A DNA stretch of 7,786 bases, taken from the NCBI GenBank assembly GCA_003557565.1, contig PWOG01000083.1, positions 1-7,786 of the forward strand. Reading direction: 5' to 3'. This DNA comes from Desulfobulbaceae bacterium. Its GTDB lineage: Bacteria; Desulfobacterota; Desulfobulbia; Desulfobulbales; Desulfurivibrionaceae. Position 1 is the stretch's first letter, and every line of letters begins with the position of its first letter. The notes under the pieces are model-generated. The model was given only the letters and a program-made list of their open reading frames with translations, was not told where the DNA came from and did not search any database. The position numbers and the translations under genes are program-made. This document shows, in pieces, positions 1 to 6,662 of this stretch.

Positions 1-2091
1 AATCGGGACTTGACCGAAGAACGCCTGCGCACCGCTGCTGCCGTCGATCTCCGGCTTTTTACCCGCCACCGCCGGCCTACCGCCATCGATGATGCCGCCT
101 ACCTGATGCAGCTGGCCTACCGCCGGGCCGGCTATCATTTCGCCCTGGTGGACTACGAGATCCGGGAGTCTCCGACAGACATCGAAGCGGTTTTCCTGGT
201 CACCGAGGGACCACAGGTGCTGCTGGGGCAGGTTACTTTCACCGGCAACACCCTCTTTACCGACGGCGAGCTGGCCACCCTGGTGGAAAACATCATGGGC
301 GCGGAGACCAACGGCCCCACCCCCTTTATCGAGAACCGGCTCAACGACGCCGCCAGCCGGATCCGGGATCTTTATCTCGATGAAGGATATCGGGATATTT
401 CCATCAACATCGACCAGGTGCTTTTCATTCCCACCGCCGGGGAAAGGGAGCAGGCCCTGGAGGGGCCCAGACGGGCCGCGGTATCCATCCGGATCAACGA
501 AGGATTGCGATGGCTGATAACCGGGGTCGAGCTGGACCGTGAACCGCCGGCGGCGGCGGCGGAAAAGGTTGCCCGGGCCCTGGCCGAAGCCCAAGGCGAT
601 CTCCTTGATCGGCCTTATTTCACCCGACGCAAGCTGGTGCTGCGCAGCCTTCTGCTGGAGGCCTTTCATGAAACCGGGTACCCCGAAGCCCGAGTTCAGA
701 TCGAAGATCATCCCGGTGATCAGCCGGGGGAAATCATTTTAAGGGCCGAGGCGGAAAGCGGCCCCATGGTGATCATCGAGGACATCGAAATCAGCGGTAA
801 CCGGCGGACCTCGTCCAACTTCATCGACCGGCGGCTGCAGTTTACCCCCGGCACGGTTTACAATGACCGCCACCGCCGCGAATCCTTCCGGGAGCTGTAC
901 GGCAGCGGGCTGTTCAGCCGGATCGACCTCGACCTGGTTCCCGCCGGCGACCAGGACGAAGAAATCCCGGCGGTGGACCTGCCCGCCCCTGTCGAGGAAA
1001 TCGGCCCCACCGTCCGGCGCCGGCTGCTGGTGGACGTGGAAGAAGCCGCCAGCCGGGAGTTTTTTCTTGCCGGCGGCTGGGGCTCTTACGAAATGTTGCG
1101 GCTCGGGGCCGGTTTCACCGACCGCAACCTCTTCGGTCATGGCCGTATTCTGCGCCTGGAAAGCGGAGGGTCCATGAAGGGGTGGGATATAAAGACCAGC
1201 ATCACCGACCCCTGGTTCTTGGAAACCACTGTTACGGCCGAGATTCCCGTCTATTATCGTACCCGCGAAGAGCCCTCCTTCACCCGCACGGAATTCGGCC
1301 TGGGCCTGCTCTTTTCCCGTGACCTGACCCGCTCGCTGAATGCCTCCCTGGGCTACCAGATCCGGCGCAGTGACATCAGCAGCATCAGGGCCGCCGCCGA
1401 CACCGAAAGCCTGGAAAGCGGCTACGGAATCGCCAGTTTGAAGTTCCAGCTTACCCGCGACACCCGCAACGATATCTTTTTTCCCACCGCCGGCCACCGG
1501 ATCTACGGGGCGGTGGAGAAGGCCGACAAGGTACTGGGCAGCGACCTGGATTTTTATCGTTTTAACAGCGGCTGGCGCCAGTTCAAAACCATATCACCCA
1601 CCCTCACCCTGGGGCTGCGGGCCGATACCGGGCTGATAATCCCGGACCGGGACCAGGTTAACATCCCTCTGGGAGAGCGCTTTTACAGCGGCGGCGAAAA
1701 TTCGGTGCGCAGCTTCCGGGAAGGGCGGCTGGGCCCCAAGGATCTCAACGGCCGGCCGGTGGGGGGCATGGGTTTCAACACCCTCAGCATCGAACTGCGG
1801 CGCCGACTGGGCGATAACCTGGGAGTTTCGGTGTTTGCCGACTACGGCAATGTCTCGCCCAACCGTTCCCGGGCCGAAGAGGGCGAGGAGGCGTTTACCA
1901 ACCGCTCCGAGGTGATCAGCGCCACTTTGAGCGACTTTTTCAGCGATTTCCGCCCCGGCCTGGGGGCGGGGCTGCAGTACATGCTGCCGGTGGGTCCGGC
2001 CCGGCTAGACATCGCCTTCAACCCCGACCGCCAGGATGAGCGCCACGAAACCACCTACGCCATTCATTTCAGTTTGGGGATGGCCTTTTAG
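1..2091 (+). CDS. Omp85 (BamA/TamA) family outer membrane protein, 5' end missing
   Basis: This is probably an outer-membrane assembly or translocation protein that inserts beta-barrel substrates using periplasmic POTRA domains and a 16-strand barrel. The frame is open from base 1, and a TTG at 10 is not a credible start, so the N-terminus lies upstream. Visible order: end of one POTRA (about 1-228), three further POTRA-like units (about 229-516, 517-771 and 772-945), an acidic, proline-containing linker (about 946-1010), then the Bac_surface_Ag barrel from about 1012 to the end. The barrel carries the family's lid-loop block ERFYSGGENSVRSF; the usual VRGF reads VRSF (1705-1716) with the arginine kept. 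The last residue is phenylalanine after alternating aromatic/hydrophobic residues, as expected for a barrel C-terminal signal. BamA and TamA cannot be separated without the N-terminus and neighbours. Family assignment is firm; exact role is inference. Confidence 0.9.
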   Translation, partial: NRDLTEERLRTAAAVDLRLFTRHRRPTAIDDAAYLMQLAYRRAGYHFALVDYEIRESPTDIEAVFLVTEGPQVLLGQVTFTGNTLFTDGELATLVENIMGAETNGPTPFIENRLNDAASRIRDLYLDEGYRDISINIDQVLFIPTAGEREQALEGPRRAAVSIRINEGLRWLITGVELDREPPAAAAEKVARALAEAQGDLLDRPYFTRRKLVLRSLLLEAFHETGYPEARVQIEDHPGDQPGEIILRAEAESGPMVIIEDIEISGNRRTSSNFIDRRLQFTPGTVYNDRHRRESFRELYGSGLFSRIDLDLVPAGDQDEEIPAVDLPAPVEEIGPTVRRRLLVDVEEAASREFFLAGGWGSYEMLRLGAGFTDRNLFGHGRILRLESGGSMKGWDIKTSITDPWFLETTVTAEIPVYYRTREEPSFTRTEFGLGLLFSRDLTRSLNASLGYQIRRSDISSIRAAADTESLESGYGIASLKFQLTRDTRNDIFFPTAGHRIYGAVEKADKVLGSDLDFYRFNSGWRQFKTISPTLTLGLRADTGLIIPDRDQVNIPLGERFYSGGENSVRSFREGRLGPKDLNGRPVGGMGFNTLSIELRRRLGDNLGVSVFADYGNVSPNRSRAEEGEEAFTNRSEVISATLSDFFSDFRPGLGAGLQYMLPVGPARLDIAFNPDRQDERHETTYAIHFSLGMAF

Positions 2092-2166
2092 GAAGCCAAT
2101 GGGCCGAGTTGGGCATGAAAAATCGGGGCATATATGTTAAGAAGCTTTGTCGTCAGCTTGGCTTCC
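2091..2166. repeat. 9-bp inverted repeat in the gap before dapL
   Basis: GGAAGCCAA (2091-2099, starting at the last base of the Omp85 stop codon) is repeated exactly in reverse complement as TTGGCTTCC (2158-2166), with 58 bases between. A smaller AAGCT/AGCTT pair lies inside near 2142-2159. No T-run follows, so it does not look like an intrinsic terminator. It could be a leader structure of dapL or chance. Confidence 0.3.
2109..2136 (+). promoter_or_regulatory. dapL: Weak sigma70-like promoter candidate for dapL
   Basis: TTGGGC (2109-2114) and TATATG (2131-2136) are separated by 16 bases and lie about 78 bases before the dapL ATG. Both hexamers match the consensus only partly; the AT-rich stretch around 2115-2140 stands out in GC-rich surroundings. 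The 122-base gap after the Omp85 gene makes an own promoter plausible but does not prove it. Confidence 0.22.
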
Positions 2167-2197
2167 AACCTTAAATCTTGCCACCTCAACCTTTCGC

Positions 2198-2204
2198 GGG
2201 AGGA
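2198..2204 (+). promoter_or_regulatory. dapL: Ribosome binding site that fixes the dapL start
   Basis: GGGAGGA lies 9 bases before the ATG at 2214, separated by a T-rich spacer. It favours ATG 2214 over the in-frame upstream TTG at 2178, which has no such site and would add 12 residues unlike the family N-terminus. Confidence 0.85.
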
Positions 2205-2213
2205 TTTTTTTTC

Positions 2214-3446
2214 ATGGCACGCATCAACGATAACTATCTCAAACTCAAGGCCGGCTACCTGTTTCCCGAAATCGGCCGGCGGATCAAAAATTTCACCGAA
2301 GCCAACCCGGAGGCAAAGGTTATTCGGCTGGGCATCGGCGACGTCACCCGCCCCCTGGCCCCGGCGGTGATCGAGGCCTTTCACCAGGGGGTGGACGACC
2401 TTACCCGGGTGGAATCCTTCATGGGTTACGGCCCGGAACAGGGATATGAATGGCTGATCAACACCATCATCGACCACTGCTTTGCCCCCCGCGGGGTTGA
2501 TCTTAAACCATCGGAGGTTTTCATCTCCGATGGCTCCAAGTGCGACTGCGGCAATATCCTGGATATCTTCGACCTGGGCAACCGAGTGGCCGTGGGTGAT
2601 CCGGTCTATCCGGTCTATAACGACACCAACGTCATGGTGGGTCGCACCGGCGAGGCCGATGACAAGGGCTATTACGAGGGTATCGTCTACATCCCCTGCA
2701 CCGAGGAAAACAATTTCACCCCGCCGATCCCCAAGGAAAAGGTGGATCTGATTTACCTGTGTTTTCCCAACAACCCCACCGGGGCGGTGGCCGGCAAGGA
2801 GCAGTTGCAGAAATGGGTGGATTACGCCCTGGCCCACGAGGCGGTGATCCTCTTTGATGCCGCCTACGAGGCCTTCATCACCGACCCGGCCATCCCCCAT
2901 TCCATCTACGAGATACCCGGAGCGGAAAAATGCGCCATTGAGTTTCGCTCCTTTTCCAAGACCGCCGGTTTCACCGGGGTCCGCTGCGCCTTCACGGTGG
3001 TACCTGAAACCCTGATGGGCAGAACCGCCGACGGCAGGGAGGTGGCTTTGAACCCCCTGTGGAACCGCCGCCAATCCACCAAGTTCAACGGTGTGGCCTA
3101 CCCGGTGCAGAGGGCCGCCCAGGCGGTGTACTCCCCCGAAGGGTGGCGCCAGAACCAGGAGATCATCGACTACTACATGGACAACGCCCGCCTGATCCGG
3201 GAAGGCCTGCAGGCCGCCGGGGTAACCTGCTACGGCGGCACCAACGCCCCCTATATCTGGCTGAAAACCCCGGGCGGACTCTCCTCCTGGGATTTTTTCG
3301 ACAAACTGCTCAACGAATGCCACGTGGTGGGCACCCCCGGCTCGGGTTTTGGTCCCAGCGGCGAGGGTTATTTCCGGCTGTCGGCCTTCGGCCACCGGGA
3401 GACCGTGGAAGAGGCGGTGGCCCGAATTCGCCGGAACCTGGCCTGA
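2214..3446 (+). CDS. dapL: LL-diaminopimelate aminotransferase
   Basis: This cytoplasmic PLP enzyme converts tetrahydrodipicolinate plus glutamate to LL-2,6-diaminopimelate plus 2-oxoglutarate. It replaces the DapD-DapC-DapE steps of lysine and peptidoglycan precursor synthesis. The product is 410 residues, the usual DapL length. It is a fold-type I aminotransferase: GYGPEQG (71-77), SDGSKCDCGN (105-114), NNPTG (186-190), D215/Y218 in FDAAYEA for the cofactor ring, SFSKT with K249 as the Schiff-base lysine, and R388 in YFRLSAFG for the substrate carboxylate. The N-terminus (NDNYLKLKAGYLFPEI) and the SDGSKCDCGN block are typical of DapL rather than of general aspartate aminotransferases. The start is set by the strong ribosome binding site. 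No dapA or dapB is next to it; the flanks are an Omp85 gene and recQ. No lysine riboswitch is apparent upstream, and the gap is short for one. Confidence 0.96.
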   Translation: MARINDNYLKLKAGYLFPEIGRRIKNFTEANPEAKVIRLGIGDVTRPLAPAVIEAFHQGVDDLTRVESFMGYGPEQGYEWLINTIIDHCFAPRGVDLKPSEVFISDGSKCDCGNILDIFDLGNRVAVGDPVYPVYNDTNVMVGRTGEADDKGYYEGIVYIPCTEENNFTPPIPKEKVDLIYLCFPNNPTGAVAGKEQLQKWVDYALAHEAVILFDAAYEAFITDPAIPHSIYEIPGAEKCAIEFRSFSKTAGFTGVRCAFTVVPETLMGRTADGREVALNPLWNRRQSTKFNGVAYPVQRAAQAVYSPEGWRQNQEIIDYYMDNARLIREGLQAAGVTCYGGTNAPYIWLKTPGGLSSWDFFDKLLNECHVVGTPGSGFGPSGEGYFRLSAFGHRETVEEAVARIRRNLA

Positions 3447-3460
3447 TCACCTCCTTTCAG

Positions 3461-3569
3461 GTAAGCGATCACGGGGCACCGCCGAAAGCGGCGATCGGTC
3501 CGGCTCACGTACTGATGTACGCATCGCCGCCCCGCTTGCAGCAACCTGCGGCACCCCGTGACCGCTTAC
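3461..3569 (-). repeat. 109-bp imperfect palindromic element A
   Basis: The outer arms 3461-3482 and 3548-3569 are reverse complements at 19 of 22 positions. The centre has a small hairpin with CGTAC and GTACG (from about 3508) around TGAT. Reverse-complemented, it aligns base for base without gaps to the element at 6554-6662, also 109 bases, with TGCCGCAGGTTG and the tip GCGTACAYCAGTACG shared. The three imperfect arm pairs are A-C mismatches on the + strand but G-U wobbles on the - strand, so - is taken as the element orientation. It starts 14 bases after the dapL stop and ends 72 bases before recQ. It contains no plausible gene. It may act as an RNA hairpin or be a REP-like mobile repeat; no T-run follows immediately on the + strand. 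Confidence 0.85.
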
Positions 3570-3628
3570 GGGACAAACCCGGTGATGGGTTACCATTTCA
3601 GATAGCGACCTATTTTTTTACCTTCGGC

Positions 3629-3636
3629 AAGGGGAG
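3629..3636 (+). promoter_or_regulatory. recQ: Ribosome binding site deciding the recQ start
   Basis: AAGGGGAG precedes two consecutive in-frame GTG codons at 3639 and 3642. Spacing from the GGAG core is 2 bases to the first and 5 to the second, so GTG 3642 is preferred. A T7 run at 3613-3619 lies just upstream. Confidence 0.6.
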
Positions 3637-3641
3637 CTGTG

Positions 3642-5456
3642 GTGACCAGTAATTCAGCGATTGATCAAACCCTGCGGGAGGTTTTCGGCTTTACGGAGTT
3701 TCGTCCCCATCAGCGGGAAATCATCGACGGCCTCATCGCCGGGGCCGACGCCTTTGTTTTAATGCCCACCGGCGGCGGCAAATCGCTGTGCTACCAGATC
3801 CCCGCCCTCCATCGCCCGGGGGTGGCCATTGTGGTCTCCCCGCTGATTTCGCTGATGAAAGACCAGGTGGACACCCTCAAGGCCCACGGGCTTAAGGCCG
3901 CCTGCTACAATTCGGCTCTGGGGGCCCAGGAGGCCCGGCAGGTGCTGGCCCGGCTGCACAGCGGCGAGCTGGACCTGCTTTACGTGGCCCCGGAAAGGCT
4001 GATGAACGAGGATTTTCTGGGCCGCCTGGAAAACCTGGAAATCGCCCTGTTTGCCATCGATGAGGCCCACTGCGTTTCCCAGTGGGGCCACGATTTTCGG
4101 CCCGAATACATTCAGCTGGGCCGCCTGCGCCGCAGGTTTTCCAAAATCCCGCTGATCGCTCTCACCGCCACCGCCGAGCCCCATACCCGCCGGGATATTA
4201 TCGAGCGGCTCAACCTGCAGCAGGCCCGCTGTTATCTCACCAGCTTTGACCGGCCCAATATCCGTTACACGGTCCTGGAAAAGAAAAAACCTTTTGCCCA
4301 GTTGCTCGAATTTCTCGAGTCCCGCCGCGAGGAGGCGGGAATTATCTACTGTTTGAGCCGTAAACGGGTTGACCAGCTAACCGCCAAGCTCAAGGAAGCC
4401 GGTTTTGCCGCCGCCGGGTATCATGCCGGGCTCAGCGGGGACGAGCGGGGCCGGGTTCAGGAGGCCTTCCTCAAGGACGACTTGCTGATCGTGGTCGCCA
4501 CCGTGGCCTTCGGGATGGGAATCGACAAATCCAATATCCGTTACGTGGTCCACTACGATGTGCCCAAGAATATCGAGGGTTATTACCAGGAGACCGGCCG
4601 CGCCGGCCGGGACGGCCTGGCGGCCGAGGCCCTGCTGCTTTTCGGCCTGGGTGATGTCGCCCTGGCCCGGGGACTGATCGACAACTCCGACAACGAGGAG
4701 CGGCGCCGGATCGAGAACCACAAGCTCAACGCCATGGTGGGCTTCGCCCAGGCCTGCAGCTGCCGGCGCCGGGTACTGCTGGGCTATTTCGGCGAGACCC
4801 AGGCCGAGCCCTGCGGCAACTGCGACACCTGTATCAATCCCCCGGAGATGCTGGATGTCACCGAGGACGCCCGCAAGGCGCTGAGCTGCATTTACCGGGT
4901 GGGCCAGTGTTTCGGCCTGGGTCATGTGGTGGATGTCCTGCGGGGCTCGAAAAACCGGCGGCTGCTGGAATTGGGCCATGAAAGGCTTTCCACCTACGGC
5001 ATCGGTGCCGACCGGGACAAGGATTACTGGCAGGCTCTGATCCGCCACCTGATCCACCAGGGTTACGTGGAGCAGGATGTGGGCAATTTTTCCGTGCTCA
5101 AGCTCCAGCAGGCAAGCCGGCCCCTGCTGCGGGGGGAAACCACCCTGCAGATGGGCCGGCCCCGCAAGCCCGCCGGTGGCGGCAAACCAGCCACCGGCAG
5201 CATTGCCGCAACCCGGGGTCCGGCGGCGAATTTGTCCGAGCAACAGCGCGAACTTTTTGAACGATTGCGCCAATTGCGCAAGGAAATCGCCGATGCGGAA
5301 GGTGTTCCGCCCTTTGTGGTCTTCAGTGACGCCGTCCTGCTGGCCATGGTCGCCTCCAGGCCCGCCGATGAAGACGCTTTTCTGCAAATCCATGGCGTGG
5401 GCCGGCACAAGCTGCTACGATATGGGGAAAGTTTTCTGGCCGCCATCAATTCCTAA
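3642..5456 (+). CDS. recQ: ATP-dependent DNA helicase RecQ
   Basis: This is a 3'-5' superfamily 2 DNA helicase acting in recombination repair and stalled-fork processing in the cytoplasm. Numbered from GTG 3642 (604 residues, close to E. coli RecQ), the order is: motif 0 FRPHQ (20-24), Walker A GGGKS with K47, motif Ia around SPLISLMKDQ, DEAHC (140-144), the aromatic-rich loop SQWGHDFRPEY (146-156), TATAE (175-179), motif V with FGMGIDK (290-296) and motif VI QETGRAGRDG (316-325). The RecQ zinc site follows with C374, C391, C394 and C397. Then come a winged helix (about 425-475), a Gly/Pro/Ala-rich linker (about 504-530) and a complete HRDC domain (about 534-602). All catalytic and metal-binding residues I can place are present. 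GTG 3639 would add one residue. The MscS gene follows after 54 bases, so the two may share a transcript. Confidence 0.97.
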   Translation: MTSNSAIDQTLREVFGFTEFRPHQREIIDGLIAGADAFVLMPTGGGKSLCYQIPALHRPGVAIVVSPLISLMKDQVDTLKAHGLKAACYNSALGAQEARQVLARLHSGELDLLYVAPERLMNEDFLGRLENLEIALFAIDEAHCVSQWGHDFRPEYIQLGRLRRRFSKIPLIALTATAEPHTRRDIIERLNLQQARCYLTSFDRPNIRYTVLEKKKPFAQLLEFLESRREEAGIIYCLSRKRVDQLTAKLKEAGFAAAGYHAGLSGDERGRVQEAFLKDDLLIVVATVAFGMGIDKSNIRYVVHYDVPKNIEGYYQETGRAGRDGLAAEALLLFGLGDVALARGLIDNSDNEERRRIENHKLNAMVGFAQACSCRRRVLLGYFGETQAEPCGNCDTCINPPEMLDVTEDARKALSCIYRVGQCFGLGHVVDVLRGSKNRRLLELGHERLSTYGIGADRDKDYWQALIRHLIHQGYVEQDVGNFSVLKLQQASRPLLRGETTLQMGRPRKPAGGGKPATGSIAATRGPAANLSEQQRELFERLRQLRKEIADAEGVPPFVVFSDAVLLAMVASRPADEDAFLQIHGVGRHKLLRYGESFLAAINS

Positions 5457-5510
5457 CGGAAAGCCACCGCCGAGCCCTCTCCGGACCAACCGACCATAAA
5501 GGGTAGTGCC

Positions 5511-6458
5511 ATGGAAATAATCGTTCAGTACCTGCAGGGGATAAGCTGGGACATCATCATCCTAACCGCCATCAGGCTCGTGCTGATACTGCTGCTGGCC
5601 TGGGGGGCCAGAATCTTTGTCAGCAATATCCTGGCCCGGCTGGAAACAAGACTTTTGGAACGAAGCCAGGAAGAAGGTAAACCTACCGATGATGAAGGGG
5701 CGAAGAGGACGGAAACCCTGTTCAGACTGATTCGCCAGGCCGTGCTGGTGGCGGTGAGCGTTATCGTCGGTCTCATCGTTTTGCGGGAAATAGGGATGGA
5801 TATCACCCCCATCCTGGCCGGGGCCGGGATCCTCGGCCTGGCCGTGGGCTTTGGCGCCCAGAACCTGGTGCGGGACATCATCTCCGGCTTTTTCTTCCTG
5901 CTGGAAAATCAGGTCCGGGTTGGGGATGTGGCGGTGGTCAACGGCACCGGCGGCCTGGTGGAAAAGGTCAATTTCCGGACCCTGGTGCTGCGGGACTTAA
6001 GCGGTGTCGTCCATATCTTCCCCAACGGCACCGTAACCACCCTGAGCAACATGACCAACGAATGGTCGGCTTATGTCTTTGATATCGGCGTGGCCTACAA
6101 GGAGAATACCGACCGGGTGATCGAGGTGCTGCAGGAGGTGGGCAGGGAACTGCGGGCCGACCCCGAACTCGGGCCCCTGATCCTGGAGGACCTGGAGATT
6201 TTCGGGGTGGACAAATTCGCCGACTCGGCGGTGGTGATCAAGGGCCGGATCAAGACCAGGCCCATCCGCCAGTGGGTAGTGGGCCGGGAGTACCTCCGGC
6301 GGGTCAAGCAGGCCTTCGACCGCCACCACATCGAAATCCCCTTCCCCCATCGCACCATGTACTTCGGCGAGGCGAGCAAACCGGTGGACCTGCAGCTGCT
6401 GAGCCAGGGTTTCCAGCCACCCCCAACCCCGCCGGACCAAACCCAAAAACCGGCTTAA
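5511..6458 (+). CDS. MscS-family small-conductance mechanosensitive ion channel
   Basis: This is an inner-membrane tension-gated channel, expected to form a heptamer and to release solutes on hypo-osmotic shock. The 315-residue product has a hydrophobic TM1 (about 14-38), a charged loop (about 45-70), TM2 (about 74-92) and a Gly/Ala-rich pore helix TM3 (about 98-130) with LAGAGILGLAVGFGAQNLVR. The MscS beta domain follows (RVGDVAVVNGTGGLVEKV, then HIFPNGTVTTLSN), then the alpha/beta C-terminal domain ending around IPFPHRTMYFG (275-286). A proline-rich tail (about 302-315) extends past the usual end. The short length means no extra N-terminal helices of the MscK/MscM type. ATG 5511 is preceded by AAAGGG at 5498-5503 with 7 bases of spacing. 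The gene lies 54 bases after recQ on the same strand and converges with the DUF481 gene. Which MscS subfamily it belongs to cannot be settled by eye. Confidence 0.93.
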   Translation: MEIIVQYLQGISWDIIILTAIRLVLILLLAWGARIFVSNILARLETRLLERSQEEGKPTDDEGAKRTETLFRLIRQAVLVAVSVIVGLIVLREIGMDITPILAGAGILGLAVGFGAQNLVRDIISGFFFLLENQVRVGDVAVVNGTGGLVEKVNFRTLVLRDLSGVVHIFPNGTVTTLSNMTNEWSAYVFDIGVAYKENTDRVIEVLQEVGRELRADPELGPLILEDLEIFGVDKFADSAVVIKGRIKTRPIRQWVVGREYLRRVKQAFDRHHIEIPFPHRTMYFGEASKPVDLQLLSQGFQPPPTPPDQTQKPA

Positions 6459-6465
6459 ACTTAAG

Positions 6466-6518
6466 GGCCAAACCAGAAAAGCTTTCGCAGTGCCGCAGGT
6501 TGTGGCGATTGGACCGGC
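6466..6518 (+). repeat. 53-bp direct repeat copy 1: half of a palindromic element
   Basis: This stretch is identical over 53 bases to 6545-6597, offset by exactly 79 bases. It starts with GGCCAAACCAG and ends with GGACCGGC, and begins 7 bases after the MscS stop codon. It carries the complete left arm of element B but no tip hairpin and no right arm; the 26 bases that follow (6519-6544) are unrelated to the element loop. The exact identity points to a recent duplication or gene conversion, or to a deletion of the other half. Confidence 0.9.
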
Positions 6519-6544
6519 ACAAGTGGTTTCCAAGGACAAAGGTT

Positions 6545-6597
6545 GGCCAAACCAGAAAAGCTTTCGCAGTGCCGCAGGTTGTGGCGATTGGACCGGC
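6545..6597 (+). repeat. 53-bp direct repeat copy 2
   Basis: This is the second identical copy of the 53-base unit at 6466-6518. Its first 9 bases lie outside the palindrome and its last 44 bases are the left arm of element B. Confidence 0.9.
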
Positions 6598-6662
6598 GCC
6601 GCGTACACCAGTACGCAAGCCGGTCCAATCGCCGCAAGATGCGGTGCTGCGGAAGCTTTTCT
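6554..6662 (+). repeat. 109-bp imperfect palindromic element B
   Basis: The 44-base arms 6554-6597 and 6619-6662 are inverted copies. On the + strand, 38 pairs are Watson-Crick, 4 are G-U and one adjacent pair of mismatches (G-A, G-G) forms a small internal loop. The 21-base loop contains its own hairpin, GCGTAC (6601-6606) and GTACGC (6611-6616) around ACCA. It is the same length as element A, lies in the opposite orientation, and shares the core and tip. The right arm overlaps the first two bases (6661-6662, + strand) of the DUF481 stop codon, so the element fills the gap between two converging genes. Confidence 0.92.
6554..6662. terminator. Possible bidirectional terminator formed by element B
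   Basis: The palindrome sits between the ends of the MscS gene (+) and the DUF481 gene (-). Its outer edges read AGAAAAGC and GCTTTTCT, so a short T-tract ends the hairpin on either strand. The T-tracts are only four long and partly within the stem, and the stem is far longer than a typical intrinsic terminator. The role is inferred mainly from position. Confidence 0.4.

Noticed and set aside
739..1497. Minus-strand open frame opposite the Omp85 gene
   Set aside because: It is a shadow of the barrel-coding frame with low-complexity composition.
2178..2213. Upstream TTG start for dapL
   Set aside because: It lacks a ribosome binding site at proper spacing, and the added residues do not resemble DapL N-termini; ATG 2214 gives the family's usual 410 residues.
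2092..2213. Lysine riboswitch ahead of dapL
   Set aside because: The gap is shorter than a typical lysine riboswitch plus expression platform, and I see no matching multi-helix pattern.
2088..3395. Long minus-strand open frame opposite dapL (435 codons)
   Set aside because: It is the antisense shadow of a certain gene in GC-rich DNA, with no recognisable domains and a Gly/Val/His-rich composition.
3570..3638. Terminator or promoter between element A and recQ (AACCC/GGGTT hairpin at 3576-3591, T7 run at 3613-3619)
   Set aside because: The 5-bp stem is weak and the T-run lies about 20 bases downstream of it, and no convincing -35/-10 pair is present.
4377..5408. Long minus-strand open frame opposite recQ
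   Set aside because: It is a shadow of the conserved RecQ coding frame; the protein has no domain pattern.
6466..6597. CRISPR-like pair of direct repeats with a short spacer
   Set aside because: There are only two copies, the repeat is 53 bases with one 26-base gap, one copy belongs to a larger palindrome, and no cas gene is nearby.
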